DNA of 64,000 nt from Mycobacteroides chelonae (GTDB lineage: Bacteria; Actinomycetota; Actinomycetes; Mycobacteriales; Mycobacteriaceae): assembly GCA_014204435.1 (NCBI GenBank), contig JACHLF010000004.1:1-64000 (forward strand), written 5' to 3'. Position numbers and translations under genes: made by a program. Of the stretch, positions 1 through 10,342 are shown in pieces (position 1 is the first letter of the stretch; the number at the start of each line of letters is the position of its first letter). The notes below the pieces were generated by a model. The model saw nothing but the letters and a program-made list of their open reading frames with translations. It did not search any database and had not been told where the DNA came from.

Positions 1-57
1 GGCAAGAACCAGCACCATCACCACCGGAATCCATGCCCGCCTCAATGCGCCAAAAAT
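1..57 (-). CDS. mmpS: MmpS family membrane protein, N-terminus only (runs off left edge)
   Basis: Reading leftward, the first codons give FGALRRAWIPVVMVLVLA. This matches the start of MmpS proteins: a short basic stretch, R-A-W-I-P, then one membrane helix. MmpS proteins are periplasmic partners of MmpL RND transporters, so an mmpL probably follows outside the window. The start is unclear. An AAGGGG ribosome site (65-70) lies 7 bases before an ATT codon at 57. The only standard start in frame is TTG at 45, which has no ribosome site and would remove residues that MmpS5 shares. The gene is divergent from the TetR gene at 264. Confidence 0.7.
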   Translation of the reverse strand, partial: MFGALRRAWIPVVMVLVLA

Positions 58-172
58 CGTAAAACCCCTTCACCCGTTGGCGTAGATCAGATCGCATGCT
101 GCGGACAGCTGGCGGTGGCGCTTCATGCGGTCAACATGATCCGCTGCTGACCGGGAAACGCAGATAAAGCAT

Positions 173-207
173 TTACCTGTAACGCATAGCCTGTGCGTTA
201 CAGGTAA
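173..207. promoter_or_regulatory. Long inverted repeat between mmpS and TetR genes, probable TetR operator
   Basis: A perfect 14-base inverted repeat, TTACCTGTAACGCA (173-186) and its complement (194-207), has a 7-base spacer. It sits in the divergent promoter region between the mmpS start and the TetR gene. That is the usual place for the operator of an M. abscessus TetR that represses an mmpS-mmpL pair. The binding protein is inferred to be the adjacent TetR. Confidence 0.75.
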
Positions 208-263
208 CGTACCAGCGGGTACGAGCGCCTGCAAGTCACACGCCGTGCGTTATCCTTATTCCG

Positions 264-920
264 ATGACATCGCTGAGCTTTCGGCGCGCTCGTTCGGAGG
301 AGAACAAGCGTCAACGTGCGGCAACGATCGTGGAAGCCGCGCGCGCGATGGCGTTGGAGTCCGGTGTCGCGTCGGTCACTCTCACCGGTTTGGCCCATCG
401 TGCGGGTGTCCATCACTCCGCGGTCCGTCGCTATTTCAGCTCCCACAAGGAGGTGCTGCTGCGGCTCTCGATGGAGGGCATGGCGTCATTGACGGAGTCC
501 GTGTGTACCGCGTTGGACGGCCCGCGGGATCGGTCGCCCGCCGACGTCGGTGCTGTGCTGTCGGGAGCCCTCATCGCCGCGCCGTTGTTCTGTGACCTGT
601 TGGGCAGTCATTACCTGCACTTGGAACACGAGGTGGAGATCGATCACGCCAGGGAAGCGCAGCAGGCCAACCAGGAAGCCGCGATGACGATGGTGATGGC
701 GATAGAGCGGTCGGCGCCGGCACTGGACCGCAAGGGTGCTCTCGATATCGTCATGTCGGCCTTCGCTCTTGCCGGGCCTTTATGGCAGTTCGCGCATCCG
801 CCGGTGGGACTCCAACACGATGACGGCGCCGAGCCCGGCATTCCGGACGATTGGGACACCGACTTCGCGAATACGCTCACGCGGCTACTCACCGCGACAT
901 GCATCGGGGCCGCGAAGTAG
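264..920 (+). CDS. TetR/AcrR family transcriptional regulator
   Basis: 218 aa. The N-terminal 65 residues have the TetR DNA-binding fold, with the helix-turn-helix at about residues 40-62 (LAHRAGVHHSAVRRYF). The rest is a variable ligand-binding domain. The gene is divergent from mmpS, with a 35-base palindrome between them, so it most likely represses the mmpS-mmpL operon and itself. The mmpL at 941 is convergent with it and has a different palindrome upstream, so that gene may answer to another regulator. The ATG at 264 gives a normal TetR N-terminus. Confidence 0.85.
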   Translation: MTSLSFRRARSEENKRQRAATIVEAARAMALESGVASVTLTGLAHRAGVHHSAVRRYFSSHKEVLLRLSMEGMASLTESVCTALDGPRDRSPADVGAVLSGALIAAPLFCDLLGSHYLHLEHEVEIDHAREAQQANQEAAMTMVMAIERSAPALDRKGALDIVMSAFALAGPLWQFAHPPVGLQHDDGAEPGIPDDWDTDFANTLTRLLTATCIGAAK

Positions 921-940
921 ATCCGGGTTCTGTGTGGACG

Positions 941-3900
941 TTAGAGCGTGCTGGGCCACCAGATCTTGTTGCCGATGATCGACATTGCTGCCGGAACCAT
1001 GGCGGTGCGCACCACGGTGATGTCGAGCAGGAGCCCGATGCCGATGGTGAAGCCGATCTGCAGCAGGTTGATCACGCTTCCGCTCATCAACGCGAACATC
1101 GTCAGGGCGAAAACCAGCCCTGCGGTGGTGATCACACTGCCGGTGCTGCCGAAGCCGCGGAGAATGCCACGGACTATGCCGTCCTGCGATTCCTCCCTGA
1201 TTCGGGCCGCGAACAACATGCTGTAGTCGGCGCCTACTGCGATCAACGCCATGAATGACACCGGGAAGACCGACCAGTCGACGTCGATCCCGATGATGTG
1301 CTGCCAGAACAGGATCGCGATGCCTGCGGCCGCGGCGAATGACAACGTGACCACGGCAACCATGAACAGCGGCGCTAGCAGGCTGCGTAAGAGGACGGCG
1401 AGCACCAGGAACACGCCGAGCATGGCCACGACACCGTAGGTGGCGAAATCACGCCAGACCTGGTCGCGCATGTCTGCCGACAGCGATGCCAGACCTGTGC
1501 TTGCGAATTGTGCGTTCCGAAGACTCGTTTCGCCGGCGGCGCGGGTAGCGGCGGGGGCAAGCTGATGCGCGGTGTTCAATGCCCGATAGCTCTCAGGTTC
1601 GACGTCGAACACCACGAGCATCCGCGCAGTCTTGCCGTCCGGAGAGAACAGCAGTTCCTGGCCGGCCACAAACTGTTTGTCGGTAAAGCCTTGTGGCGGT
1701 AGATAGAAGCCCGCGCCGGGACCGGCAGAGGTGTGTGCCCCGATGTTGTCGAGGTAGCCGGCGGCTTCCTTCAGCCCGTTGTTGAGCTGGCCGGTCAGGC
1801 CGGAGATCTGATCGACGCCGCCTTTGACTTGGGTGAGTCCGCCGGACAACCGTGATACCCCTTGGGCGAGTGCTGATGCCCCCTGGACCAGTTCGTCCAG
1901 CTGTTTGCGAACCTGGGTTGATGATTGACCTCCGAGCTGTTTTGACAGCGATTGGAGCTGGGCAAGGGCCTCTTTGACACGCGGCAACGCCGACTGCGCC
2001 GTTTCGATGGCCTCCTGCGGGGCGTCTGTCGAAGCCAGCAGGTGTCGCAACACCCGGGTCATGGCGCCGTGGGAGATCGCGTCGAGTTCGTCGAGCCGGG
2101 TACGGGCATGAGCGCAGACGGGGTTGGAGGTACAGGCCGGAGCCAGTTCTGGATTCAGCGCGGGACCGAGCACCGATCCGAGGGTGCTGACCGCATCGGC
2201 TGTCAGCGCGTTGGTGCTGAGGGCTTGTAGTGAATGATCGAGGACATCGATCAGTGAGGTCAGGTCGGCAAGTATCTGCGGAATATCGGCTGTGCTACCG
2301 GTCGCTGTCGATATCGCCTGCCCCGTCGACTCGTAGCCGTTGATGACGGTGCGGGCGAGTGCGACGACTCGCTCGATGCCCGCCACCAGCCGTGGCGCAT
2401 TGGCGGCCGCGGTGTCGGCTCCGCTCTGTAACTGTGTCAGCCCGGATACCAGTCGCCCCAGATCGGGACTGGACTGGGCAACGCGCTGTTGTGCCTCTCC
2501 CAGGCGTTGGCCAATGATGCCTGCCTGATATCCGGTGGTGGTTTCCGGGAGGGGCTTTCCGGTGGGCCGGGTGATCGATCGGACATAGGCGATATCAGGC
2601 AGCGTGGATATGGTGCTGGCGATGTGCTCGAGGGCTGCCAAGTCGTCGGTGTTACGCATGTCTCTGTCAGAGGTGACGACCAAGTATTCGGGGGCGGCTT
2701 CGTTGACCCCCCAGTGGTCGTGGACCTTGGCGTACCCGATTGTGCTGTCGGTCTCGTTCAGCAGCATCGAACTCTCGCTGAAGTTCACTCGATAGGTCGC
2801 GATAACCGAGCCGGCGGCGAGTAGGAAGGCCACGCAGGCGGCGCTGAGCGCTCCGGCGTGGCGAAGAATCCGTGCGCCGGTACGCCGCCACTTATGTTCG
2901 TTGAGGTGCCGGGGTTCGGCGTATCCGCGCGTGCCGAGGACCGACAGAATCGCATACGGCACTGTGAGAGCGACGGCGAGCGCCAGCACGGTGGCGATAG
3001 CGATCGGGGGGCCGGCGGCTTTGAACATGCCTAGCTCGGTAAAGGCCATGGCAGAGGCTGCGACCGCAATGGTCAGGGCCGATGCGCCGAGGATTCCGTT
3101 GACCTTGCCGGCTCCGTGACGTAGGGCATCGGGAACCGAGAGCTGGGATCTTCGTCCCTCGTGGTAGCTGGCGATGATGAAGATTGCGTAGTCGGTGGCG
3201 GCGCCCAGCACGATGGCCGTCATCAGCGAGATCGTGAAGTTCGATACCAGCAGTACGCCGTGCCCGCCCATCAGTGAGATCACGGGACGGGCCACACCGA
3301 GCGCGATGCCGATGGTCATCAGGGGGACCATCGCCGTGATCAGCGATCGGTAGACCGCTAATAGCACCAGCGTGATCAGAGCTATCGAGACTCCCGTGAT
3401 CACCACCAGGGAGGAGTCCATCGCACTGAACAAGTCGGTCAATATCGGTGAGGGTCCGGTGAGATAGATGTCCAGCCCCTCGGGTTTGGGCAGCTGGTCA
3501 ATTATCCGGCGAATGTGAACGGCATTCTCGTGGGCCTTGGTTGTCCCGATGTCGCCGGTACCGGCGAGGGCCAGGTGGATGGCTTTGCCGTCTGGGCTCA
3601 TCCCGATATCGCGCAGGTCCTCGCTGCTGTAGGCGTCGAGCATGTAGGCGACGTTTTGGGTGTCCGCGCGCAGGGCGTCGATGAGCTGTGCATACACCCT
3701 CTGGTCGGCTTCGTTGATGCCCTGCTCGTCTACCAGCACGACGCTGCCGATGGCCGAGGACGCGGGTACGCCGAAACGTTCCGACATATACTGAAAAGTC
3801 TGTGCGGCTTGGGTATTGGACGGCATAAAGGGTGCGGAGTGTTTGGCGACCGTTGTTTCCAGCTGAGGTATGCCGAGGTTCAGGATGATCAGGACGGCTA

Positions 3901-3982
3901 GCCATGAGCCGATGACCAGCCACGGACGCCGCCACGAAAACTGGCTGATCGCGCGAAGTGCCCGGTTGTCGCTGTGAGCCAT
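941..3982 (-). CDS. mmpL: MmpL family RND transporter
   Basis: About 1013 aa, normal for MmpL. A first membrane helix near residue 25 is followed by a large periplasmic domain and then five helices carrying GAATDYAIF (about residue 260). A second long periplasmic domain with Gln/Ser-rich coiled-coil stretches comes next, then the second helix bundle with VGADYSMLF. The paired D-Y motifs are the proton-relay signature of MmpL proteins, which export lipids or siderophores and can act in drug efflux. No mmpS is directly adjacent in the same operon, so it looks like a stand-alone mmpL. An upstream ATG at 3994 is also possible, but AGAGGA directly abuts it; the ATG at 3982 is better spaced. Confidence 0.9.
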   Translation of the reverse strand: MAHSDNRALRAISQFSWRRPWLVIGSWLAVLIILNLGIPQLETTVAKHSAPFMPSNTQAAQTFQYMSERFGVPASSAIGSVVLVDEQGINEADQRVYAQLIDALRADTQNVAYMLDAYSSEDLRDIGMSPDGKAIHLALAGTGDIGTTKAHENAVHIRRIIDQLPKPEGLDIYLTGPSPILTDLFSAMDSSLVVITGVSIALITLVLLAVYRSLITAMVPLMTIGIALGVARPVISLMGGHGVLLVSNFTISLMTAIVLGAATDYAIFIIASYHEGRRSQLSVPDALRHGAGKVNGILGASALTIAVAASAMAFTELGMFKAAGPPIAIATVLALAVALTVPYAILSVLGTRGYAEPRHLNEHKWRRTGARILRHAGALSAACVAFLLAAGSVIATYRVNFSESSMLLNETDSTIGYAKVHDHWGVNEAAPEYLVVTSDRDMRNTDDLAALEHIASTISTLPDIAYVRSITRPTGKPLPETTTGYQAGIIGQRLGEAQQRVAQSSPDLGRLVSGLTQLQSGADTAAANAPRLVAGIERVVALARTVINGYESTGQAISTATGSTADIPQILADLTSLIDVLDHSLQALSTNALTADAVSTLGSVLGPALNPELAPACTSNPVCAHARTRLDELDAISHGAMTRVLRHLLASTDAPQEAIETAQSALPRVKEALAQLQSLSKQLGGQSSTQVRKQLDELVQGASALAQGVSRLSGGLTQVKGGVDQISGLTGQLNNGLKEAAGYLDNIGAHTSAGPGAGFYLPPQGFTDKQFVAGQELLFSPDGKTARMLVVFDVEPESYRALNTAHQLAPAATRAAGETSLRNAQFASTGLASLSADMRDQVWRDFATYGVVAMLGVFLVLAVLLRSLLAPLFMVAVVTLSFAAAAGIAILFWQHIIGIDVDWSVFPVSFMALIAVGADYSMLFAARIREESQDGIVRGILRGFGSTGSVITTAGLVFALTMFALMSGSVINLLQIGFTIGIGLLLDITVVRTAMVPAAMSIIGNKIWWPSTL

Positions 3983-4014
3983 GCAAGCCGCCATTCCTCT
4001 GCACCCGCGTGTGG

Positions 4015-4032
4015 GTAAACCGATCGGTATAC
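4015..4032. promoter_or_regulatory. Inverted repeat upstream of mmpL, probable TetR-type operator
   Basis: GTAAACCGATCGGTATAC is an 18-base inverted repeat with one mismatched pair, lying 20-50 bases before the mmpL start. Its sequence is unrelated to the palindrome at 173-207, which points to a different repressor. It is between mmpL and the divergent ispE but much closer to mmpL. Confidence 0.55.
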
Positions 4033-4250
4033 CGCAGGACTATATAGATCTGCCCGTGCATTGCCAAGCTCCTGTGTGGCCCGCGGCGGGCACCGCGACC
4101 GAGGTGCGGCGAATGGCCTTGTGGGGTATGCGCTCTCGGAGGCTTCCCTTCGTGGTGTCACAGCGGTCTTGACGCGTTTGTGGTTCGCCGAGGTCTGCGT
4201 TGTGTGTTGGGTGAGCACCATGCGGGTCGCGAGAACGTACCCTCAGGGGC

Positions 4251-5195
4251 GTGTCCGAGACCGTCTCCGATTGGGTGCCTGCAGGCGCGGTGACCGTTCG
4301 GGCGCCCGGCAAGGTCAACCTGTACTTGGATGTGGGCGATCTGCGCGAAGACGGCTATCACGAGCTCACCACGGTTTTTCACGCTGTGTCGCTGGCCGAT
4401 GACGTGACCGTGCGCGATGCCGACGTGCTCTCCGTCGACGTGGTCGGGCAGGGCGAGGGGATGGTGCCGACCGACGAGCGCAATCTCGCCTGGCAGGCCG
4501 CGGAACTCTTCGCCGATCACGTCGGCCGCGCCCCCGACGTCTCGATCTTCATTAACAAGGACATTCCCGTCGCCGGCGGGATGGCCGGGGGGTCCGCCGA
4601 CGCCGCTGCCGTCCTGGTGGCGATGAATGAGCTCTGGCGTGCCGGCGTGCCGCGCCGCGATTTGCACCACCTGGCCGCTCGGCTGGGAAGCGATGTGCCG
4701 TTTGCGCTGCACGGCGGAACCGCCATCGGTACGGGGCGGGGGGAGCAGCTGGCTACCGTCTTGGCGCGCAACGTCTTTCACTGGGTCTTCGCGTTCGCCG
4801 ACGGCGGTTTATCGACGCCCGACGTCTTCCGGGAGATTGATCGACTGCGAGAGAATGGCGATCCGCCACGGCTCGGTGAGCCCGACGAGTTGTTGGGCGC
4901 CCTCGCCCTCGGCGACGCGCGCCGGTTGGCGCCATTGCTGGGTAACGAGCTGCAGGCCGCGGCGGTGAGCCTCAACCCCGGTTTGCGCCGGACGCTGCGT
5001 GCGGGGGAATCCGCAGGTGCTCTTGCGGGAATCGTGTCCGGCTCGGGGCCGACCTGCGCATTCCTGTGTACCTCGACCGAGAACGCAGTGCAGGTGAGCG
5101 CCGAACTGGCCGGTGCGGGTGTGTGTCGGACGGTTCGGGTGGCCAGTGGGCCCGTGCACGGCGCGCGGGTTGTCCAGGGGCGCAGCGATGGCTAG
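4251..5195 (+). CDS. ispE: 4-diphosphocytidyl-2-C-methyl-D-erythritol kinase
   Basis: 314 aa, usual length. IspE phosphorylates CDP-methylerythritol in the non-mevalonate (MEP) isoprenoid pathway. It has the GHMP kinase layout: substrate motif [11 protein letters not shown] at residues 18-28, the ATP-binding glycine loop [15 protein letters not shown] at about 107-121, and a C-terminal GSGPTCAFL motif. The start is GTG. In M. tuberculosis it follows ksgA; here the mmpL cluster lies upstream instead. Confidence 0.96.
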   Translation: MSETVSDWVPAGAVTVRAPGKVNLYLDVGDLREDGYHELTTVFHAVSLADDVTVRDADVLSVDVVGQGEGMVPTDERNLAWQAAELFADHVGRAPDVSIFINKDIPVAGGMAGGSADAAAVLVAMNELWRAGVPRRDLHHLAARLGSDVPFALHGGTAIGTGRGEQLATVLARNVFHWVFAFADGGLSTPDVFREIDRLRENGDPPRLGEPDELLGALALGDARRLAPLLGNELQAAAVSLNPGLRRTLRAGESAGALAGIVSGSGPTCAFLCTSTENAVQVSAELAGAGVCRTVRVASGPVHGARVVQGRSDG

Positions 5196-5428
5196 ACACG
5201 CCGATCAGCGCGACACGCCGGCCGGCTTCGACGCCGTGGTTTTGGCCAGTGATTAAGAAAAGTCTAAGATGCTAGCGGATCATACGTAGGCTTCCGGACT
5301 TTCCACCTGAAGGAAATGAATCCGCTGCTCCAGGGCATGTGCGCGCCTAACGCGCATCACGGCACATGTGGCGGACCATCTCATATGGACCGATGCGGAC
5401 TGCGTGACACGCCCTCGAGGGAGGCAAT

Positions 5429-7078
5429 GTGAGCAGGTTTACCGACGAGCTGTACGCCAACGCGCTGTCCAGTGTCAAAGGCATGGTCACCGGAGAACCC
5501 GATACTCCCGTCCGGCATACCTGGAAGCAGGTGCACGAACGCGCCAAGCAGCTCGCCGGCGGTCTGGCTGCCGCGGGCCTTGGCCCCGACGACGCGATCG
5601 GCATGTTGGTGGGCATGCCGGTCGAGATCGCCCCGGCGATCCAGGCTGTATGGATGCGTGGCGCGTCGCTGACGATGCTGCACCAGCCGACTCCGCGCAC
5701 AGACCTGATGGTCTGGGCCGAGGACACCCTCAAGGTCGTGGACATGATCGGCGCCAAGGCCGTGATCGTGTCCGCCCCGTTCGATGCCGCCGTTCCCGTC
5801 CTGGAGGAGAAGGGCGTCATTGTCGTTCACGTCAAGGACCTGTGGGACGCCGACGCGATCGAACCCCTTGAGGTCGATGAGGACTCTGTGGCCCTCATGC
5901 AGCTCACATCCGGCTCGACCGGCTCTCCTAAGGCTGTCAAGATCACCCATCGCAACTTGTACGCCAATGCGCACGGGATGTATGTCGCCTCCAAGTACAA
6001 GCCCGATACCGACGTGATGGTTAGCTGGCTGCCGTTATTCCATGACATGGGCATGGTGGGCTTCCTGACAGTGCCGATGTTCTTCGGCGCCGAGCTGGTG
6101 AAGATCACCCCAGTGGACTTTATGAAAGATGTTCTGTTGTGGGGCAGGCTGATCGACAAGTACAAGGGCACCATGACGGCTGCCCCGAACTTCGCCTATT
6201 CGCTCTTCGCGAAGCGACTGCGTAACCAGGCCAAATCGGGCGACTTCGATCTGTCGACGTTGCGCTTCGTGCTCTCCGGCGCCGAGCCCGTGGACCCCGC
6301 TGTGGTCCATGATCTGTGTAATGCCGGAAAGCCGTTCGGATTCAAGGCCTCTGCGATGGTTCCCGCTTACGGTATGGCGGAAACCGCTTTGGCAGTGTCC
6401 TTCTCGGAGGTTGAAGCCGAGGGGCTGATTGTCGACGAGGTCGATGCCGATCTGCTGGCCGCTCTGCGTCGCGCCGTTCCCGCCGCCCGCGGAAACGTGC
6501 GCCACCTGGCCACGCTGGGCCCGCTGTTGCCCGGTATCGAGGCGCGGGTTGTCGACGAGGATCTGAACGTGCTGCCGCCGCGCGGCGTCGGTGTCATCGA
6601 GTTGCGTGGAGAGTCGGTGACACCCGGATACGTCACCATGGGTGGCTTCTTGGCCGCGCAGGACGAACAAGGTTGGTACAACACTGGTGACCTCGGCTAT
6701 CTGACCGAGAAGGGCCATGTCGTGGTCTGCGGTCGTGTCAAGGACGTCATCATCATGGCGGGCCGAAACATCTACCCGACTGATATCGAGCGTGCCGCCG
6801 GTCGCGTCGTCGGCGTGCGGCCGGGGTGTGCCGTCGCCGTGCGCCTGGAGGCCGGAGCCGACCCCAAGAACCAGCGCGAGACCTTCGCAGTTGTGGTGGA
6901 GTCCAACGTATTCGAGAACTCCGACGAGGTTCGCCGGATCGAGCAACAGGTCGCGCACGAGGTTGTCGCCGAGGTCGATGTGCGGCCGCGCAACGTGGTG
7001 GTACTCGGACCGGGCAGCATCCCGAAGACGCCTTCGGGCAAGCTGCGCCGCTCGACGTCGGTGGCCCTCGTCACGTAA
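5429..7078 (+). CDS. pks16: Fatty acyl-AMP ligase / acyl-CoA synthetase (Pks16-like)
   Basis: 549 aa member of the ANL adenylating superfamily. The phosphate loop [18 protein letters not shown] lies near residue 157, the A5-type motif AYGMAETAL near 312, YNTGDLGYL near 415, and the C-terminal lysine motif [12 protein letters not shown] near the end. This is the Rv1013 (pks16) position between ispE and pth. Despite its name Pks16 is a ligase, not a polyketide synthase; its acyl substrate is not clear. The GTG start has a GGGAGG ribosome site seven bases upstream. The AT-rich stretch at 5253-5290 probably holds its promoter. Confidence 0.88.
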   Translation: MSRFTDELYANALSSVKGMVTGEPDTPVRHTWKQVHERAKQLAGGLAAAGLGPDDAIGMLVGMPVEIAPAIQAVWMRGASLTMLHQPTPRTDLMVWAEDTLKVVDMIGAKAVIVSAPFDAAVPVLEEKGVIVVHVKDLWDADAIEPLEVDEDSVALMQLTSGSTGSPKAVKITHRNLYANAHGMYVASKYKPDTDVMVSWLPLFHDMGMVGFLTVPMFFGAELVKITPVDFMKDVLLWGRLIDKYKGTMTAAPNFAYSLFAKRLRNQAKSGDFDLSTLRFVLSGAEPVDPAVVHDLCNAGKPFGFKASAMVPAYGMAETALAVSFSEVEAEGLIVDEVDADLLAALRRAVPAARGNVRHLATLGPLLPGIEARVVDEDLNVLPPRGVGVIELRGESVTPGYVTMGGFLAAQDEQGWYNTGDLGYLTEKGHVVVCGRVKDVIIMAGRNIYPTDIERAAGRVVGVRPGCAVAVRLEAGADPKNQRETFAVVVESNVFENSDEVRRIEQQVAHEVVAEVDVRPRNVVVLGPGSIPKTPSGKLRRSTSVALVT

Positions 7079-7139
7079 AGGGCGTCAGGATGTCGTCCTC
7101 GTTATCCTCGGATTCTGAATCCATCAGAAGGAGCGGGAA

Positions 7140-8585
7140 TTGCGTGGTCGCGCGCCATCATCTGCGCCGCGGTATCGCCAGCCTGGCGCTGCTCTGCTGA
7201 GAACCAGCTCGGAGAGATTGGATCGGCGCGACATGCTGCGCTGGAGCATGGTGGTCGCCGCCGCGCTGGGGGCAGCGGCGTGTGATTCCGCGCCTAGTCC
7301 CGAGGTATCGAGGTCCGCCGGCGGCGATTCTGATAGCACAGATTTCCCGGTGATTGTTATCGGCGCTGGGATAGCCGGCCTCGCGGCGGCTCGAACCCTG
7401 CGTGATGCGGGGCGATCGGTAGCGGTCGTGGAGGCCTCCGACCGGGTGGGTGGTCGGCTTCGCACTCACCGGCAGCGGGGGATACCGTTTGATATGGGGG
7501 CGAGTTGGATTCACGGCATTCACAAAAATCCGGTGACTGGTCTGGCGCGCGCGGTGGGAAACCGGACAGTCGAGCTGGACTTCGACGACCTCACGATGAT
7601 TGGTCGAGACGGTGCGCGGTGGTCCACCGATGCCGTAGCGGGCGCCGCCGACGCGCTGACTGACATGATCGACAAAGTTAGTCAGGCAGGTGAGGCGAAT
7701 GAGAGTTTTCGTGAGGTTTTGGCTCGGATAGCGCCGGGCTGGCTCGACGATCCCTTACATCGGTTCTTCGTCTCCAACTACCTCACGTTCGATACTGGAG
7801 CGATCTCCGAGCTTTCCGCCGGCCTGTGCGATGAAGGCGAGAAGATGCGCGGCCCTGAGGTAGTGATTGCTGACGGATATGACCGCATCGCAACGTATCT
7901 GTCTGGTGGCCTCGATATCCGGCTTCGGAAGGAAGTGCAGTCGGTATCCGCCTCTGAGGGCCGGGTCACCCTCGGTTGCCGCGACGGCACCGAGTTCATC
8001 GCGGACGAGGTGATTGTGGCGGTGCCGTTGGGTGTGCTCAAGGCGCAGACCATCACGTTCGCTCCGCCCCTGCCACATTCGATACTCGAGGCCATTGGTG
8101 GCATAGGCTTCAATTGCGTGGACAAGTATCTGTTCACCTGGGATCACACCTTCTGGGACGACTCGGATTTTGTTGGCTATGCATCTGCGGACCAGGACGC
8201 CTTCAGTTGGTTCCTCAATATGAACCGTATCCACCCGGGCAGCAATGCGCTGATGACTTTCGCCTACGCCGATACTGCGCGTGCCATGGAATCGCTGCCT
8301 GACAGCGCGGTGATCGAGCGCGTGGCACCGCATATGCGGCTGATGTACGGCAGCCGGATTCCTGCGCCGGTGCAGGTTGTGCGCAGCGCCTGGGGGCAGG
8401 ACCCCTACACCCGCGGTTCCTACTCGTTTACGTCGACGACAACGCGGATGGACCATTTCGATCGGCTCGCCGAGGCGGTCGGGAACATGCACTTTGCGGG
8501 CGAGCACACGCACCGCGACTATTACTCCACCGTGCACGGCGCGTACCTCAGCGGTCGGCGGGCGGCCGATGAGGTACTTCGTTAA
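7140..8585 (+). CDS. Flavin monoamine oxidase family protein, exported (Tat-type signal)
   Basis: 481 aa. The N-terminus carries R-R-D-M-L-R followed by a hydrophobic stretch ending G-A-A-A-C, suggesting a Tat signal and possibly lipid attachment. The FAD dinucleotide fold VIGAGIAGLAAARTL starts near residue 71, followed by the GG doublet in DRVGGRLRTH. The C-terminus has GEHTHRDYYSTVHGAYLSG, typical of amine oxidases that contact the flavin. The substrate is unknown; polyamine or amino acid oxidation is plausible. The start is TTG, chosen for the AAGGAG just upstream. It is downstream of the acyl ligase on the same strand. Confidence 0.85.
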   Translation: MRGRAPSSAPRYRQPGAALLRTSSERLDRRDMLRWSMVVAAALGAAACDSAPSPEVSRSAGGDSDSTDFPVIVIGAGIAGLAAARTLRDAGRSVAVVEASDRVGGRLRTHRQRGIPFDMGASWIHGIHKNPVTGLARAVGNRTVELDFDDLTMIGRDGARWSTDAVAGAADALTDMIDKVSQAGEANESFREVLARIAPGWLDDPLHRFFVSNYLTFDTGAISELSAGLCDEGEKMRGPEVVIADGYDRIATYLSGGLDIRLRKEVQSVSASEGRVTLGCRDGTEFIADEVIVAVPLGVLKAQTITFAPPLPHSILEAIGGIGFNCVDKYLFTWDHTFWDDSDFVGYASADQDAFSWFLNMNRIHPGSNALMTFAYADTARAMESLPDSAVIERVAPHMRLMYGSRIPAPVQVVRSAWGQDPYTRGSYSFTSTTTRMDHFDRLAEAVGNMHFAGEHTHRDYYSTVHGAYLSGRRAADEVLR

Positions 8586-8686
8586 GTAGCCGCTCTCCTG
8601 GTATCGCAAGGTGTAGGCGCCAGTCAGATTTGGCGTGACACAGACCTGTGGTGCTGCCCGATGGGGTCGGGTTACCGGGTGACTGA

Positions 8687-9709
8687 CTACTCGAACGGCA
8701 CCGGTGGCATCGTGACCACCTGGGCGGCATAGCTGAGTCCGGCGCCATAGCCGATGAGCAGTGCCGTATCGCCCGGCTTGGCCGCCCCGGTGGACAGCAG
8801 CGTCTCCATGGCCAGCGGCACCGACGCCGCCGAGGTGTTACCGGTGTGCTCGATGTCGTTGGCAATCACCGCATCCGGACGCAGATGCAGATTCTTGGCC
8901 AGAAGTTCGTTGATGCGGGTATTGGCCTGATGCGGGACGAAGACGTCGATCTGCTCGGGGCCCACCTTCGCTGCCTCCATGGCGCGCTGCCCGACCTTGC
9001 CCATTTCGAAAGCCGCCCAACGGAACACCGAGGTGCCCTCGATGCGCAGGTAGGGGCGCGGACCCTCCGGGTCGGGCGCTGCTGCGAAGTCCATCCAGTC
9101 GATATCCTGACGAATGGCGTTGGCCTGGCTGCCGTCGCTGCCCCACACCGTGGGGCCGATGCCCTGTTCGGCGGTCTCGCCGACGACCACCGCGCCGGCC
9201 CCGTCGCCGAAGATGAAACAGTTGCCGCGGTCGGTCATGTCGAGTGCGGGGGAGAGCTTTTCCGAGCCGATCACCAACACCTTGCTGGCGCTGCCGCCAC
9301 GGATTATGTCTGCGGCCACACCCACCGCGTACCCGAACCCGGCGCAACCGGCGGAGAGGTCGAATGCCGGGACGCCCTGAGCGCCCAGCGCGGTCGCGAC
9401 GGCTGGGGCGCACGCCGGCGTCTGCACGTAATGGGTGCTGGTGGCAACGATCACCGCGTCGATCTCTGCGCTGGTGAGCAGGGCGTTGGCGATGGCCCTG
9501 CGCCCGGCCTCAATGGCCAGGGTCTGCGCGGATTCATCGTCTGCCGCGAACCTGCGGGTCTTAATCCCGGTGCGGGTGTAGATCCACTCGTCCGAGGATT
9601 CGATGCGCGCGCAGATCTCCTCATTGGTGACGACGCGTTCGGGGCGATAGGCCCCCAGGCTGAGCAGGCCGATCTTTGTGGCGCCGCTGGTCTCCGCAAT
9701 CACGGTCAT
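8687..9709 (-). CDS. fabH: Beta-ketoacyl-ACP synthase III
   Basis: 340 aa. FabH condenses long-chain acyl-CoA with malonyl-AcpM and links FAS-I products to the FAS-II mycolate pathway. The catalytic triad is visible: Cys122 in SAGCAGF, His in VPHQANT near 257, and Asn in HTGNTSAAS near 288, at the positions known for the M. tuberculosis enzyme. The ATG at 9709 gives the N-terminus [21 protein letters not shown]; an in-frame extension upstream is not needed. In M. tuberculosis fabH is at Rv0533c, so its place before pth is a lineage rearrangement. Confidence 0.95.
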   Translation of the reverse strand: MTVIAETSGATKIGLLSLGAYRPERVVTNEEICARIESSDEWIYTRTGIKTRRFAADDESAQTLAIEAGRRAIANALLTSAEIDAVIVATSTHYVQTPACAPAVATALGAQGVPAFDLSAGCAGFGYAVGVAADIIRGGSASKVLVIGSEKLSPALDMTDRGNCFIFGDGAGAVVVGETAEQGIGPTVWGSDGSQANAIRQDIDWMDFAAAPDPEGPRPYLRIEGTSVFRWAAFEMGKVGQRAMEAAKVGPEQIDVFVPHQANTRINELLAKNLHLRPDAVIANDIEHTGNTSAASVPLAMETLLSTGAAKPGDTALLIGYGAGLSYAAQVVTMPPVPFE

Positions 9710-9740
9710 GCAGAGACCATAGCGTCGGGGTGCGAGCACA

Positions 9741-10328
9741 TCACCCCCAGGCATGCACCTGATTCTGTGCGGCCTCCAGGCCCAGACGGATCAAGAGCTC
9801 TGTTGCGTCGACGCCCTGCTCGCACAGCAGTGGAACCTGTTCGGTCTCCGCGCGGGCGAAATTCTCCAGTACGAAGGCCGCCGGGTCCTTGCGTCCCGGT
9901 GGTCGCCCAACGCCCAGACGAACCCGCAGATAGTCCTTGGTGCCCAGCGACTGCGATACCGAGCGCAGGCCGTTGTGACCGCCCTCGCCGCCACCGAGCT
10001 TGAGTCGCACGGTACCGAAATCCAGATCCAGTTCGTCGTGCATGACGATGACGTTCCCGGGCGGTACCGAGAAGAATGTGGACAGTGCGGCCACTTGGGG
10101 GCCGGAGGTGTTCATGAATGTGCGCGGCTTGGCCAGGTTCACGGCCCGGCCGCCGAGGCGAATCGTCGTCGCCTCGGCGCCGGACTTCTTGTGAGGCTTG
10201 AAGGTCGCGCCGTCCTGGGCCGCCAGCAGATCGGCGACCATGAATCCGAGATTGTGCCGTGTCTTGGCGTAGGTCGGCCCGGGGTTACCCAGGCCGACCA
10301 CCAGGACGGCGTCGTCGGATAGGAGCAC
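9741..10328 (-). CDS. pth: Peptidyl-tRNA hydrolase
   Basis: 195 aa, usual length. Pth releases peptides from peptidyl-tRNA dropped by ribosomes. Conserved motifs are [18 protein letters not shown] near residues 12-30 with the catalytic His, the HDELDLDFG loop with the catalytic Asp, and [12 protein letters not shown]. The C-terminus ends QNQVHAWG as in other mycobacteria. GTG start. It lies 14 bases after rplY on the same strand, the usual rplY-pth pair. Confidence 0.96.
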   Translation of the reverse strand: MLLSDDAVLVVGLGNPGPTYAKTRHNLGFMVADLLAAQDGATFKPHKKSGAEATTIRLGGRAVNLAKPRTFMNTSGPQVAALSTFFSVPPGNVIVMHDELDLDFGTVRLKLGGGEGGHNGLRSVSQSLGTKDYLRVRLGVGRPPGRKDPAAFVLENFARAETEQVPLLCEQGVDATELLIRLGLEAAQNQVHAWG

Positions 10329-10342
10329 GGATCTACTCCGTT

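Noticed and set aside
5188..5253. Short leaderless peptide after ispE ([13 protein letters not shown]...)
   Set aside because: About 20 codons, no conservation or ribosome site visible; could be chance.
5253..5290. Iron or Fur-type box in the AT-rich stretch before the Pks16-like gene
   Set aside because: No good match to IdeR or FurA consensus; only a probable promoter region.
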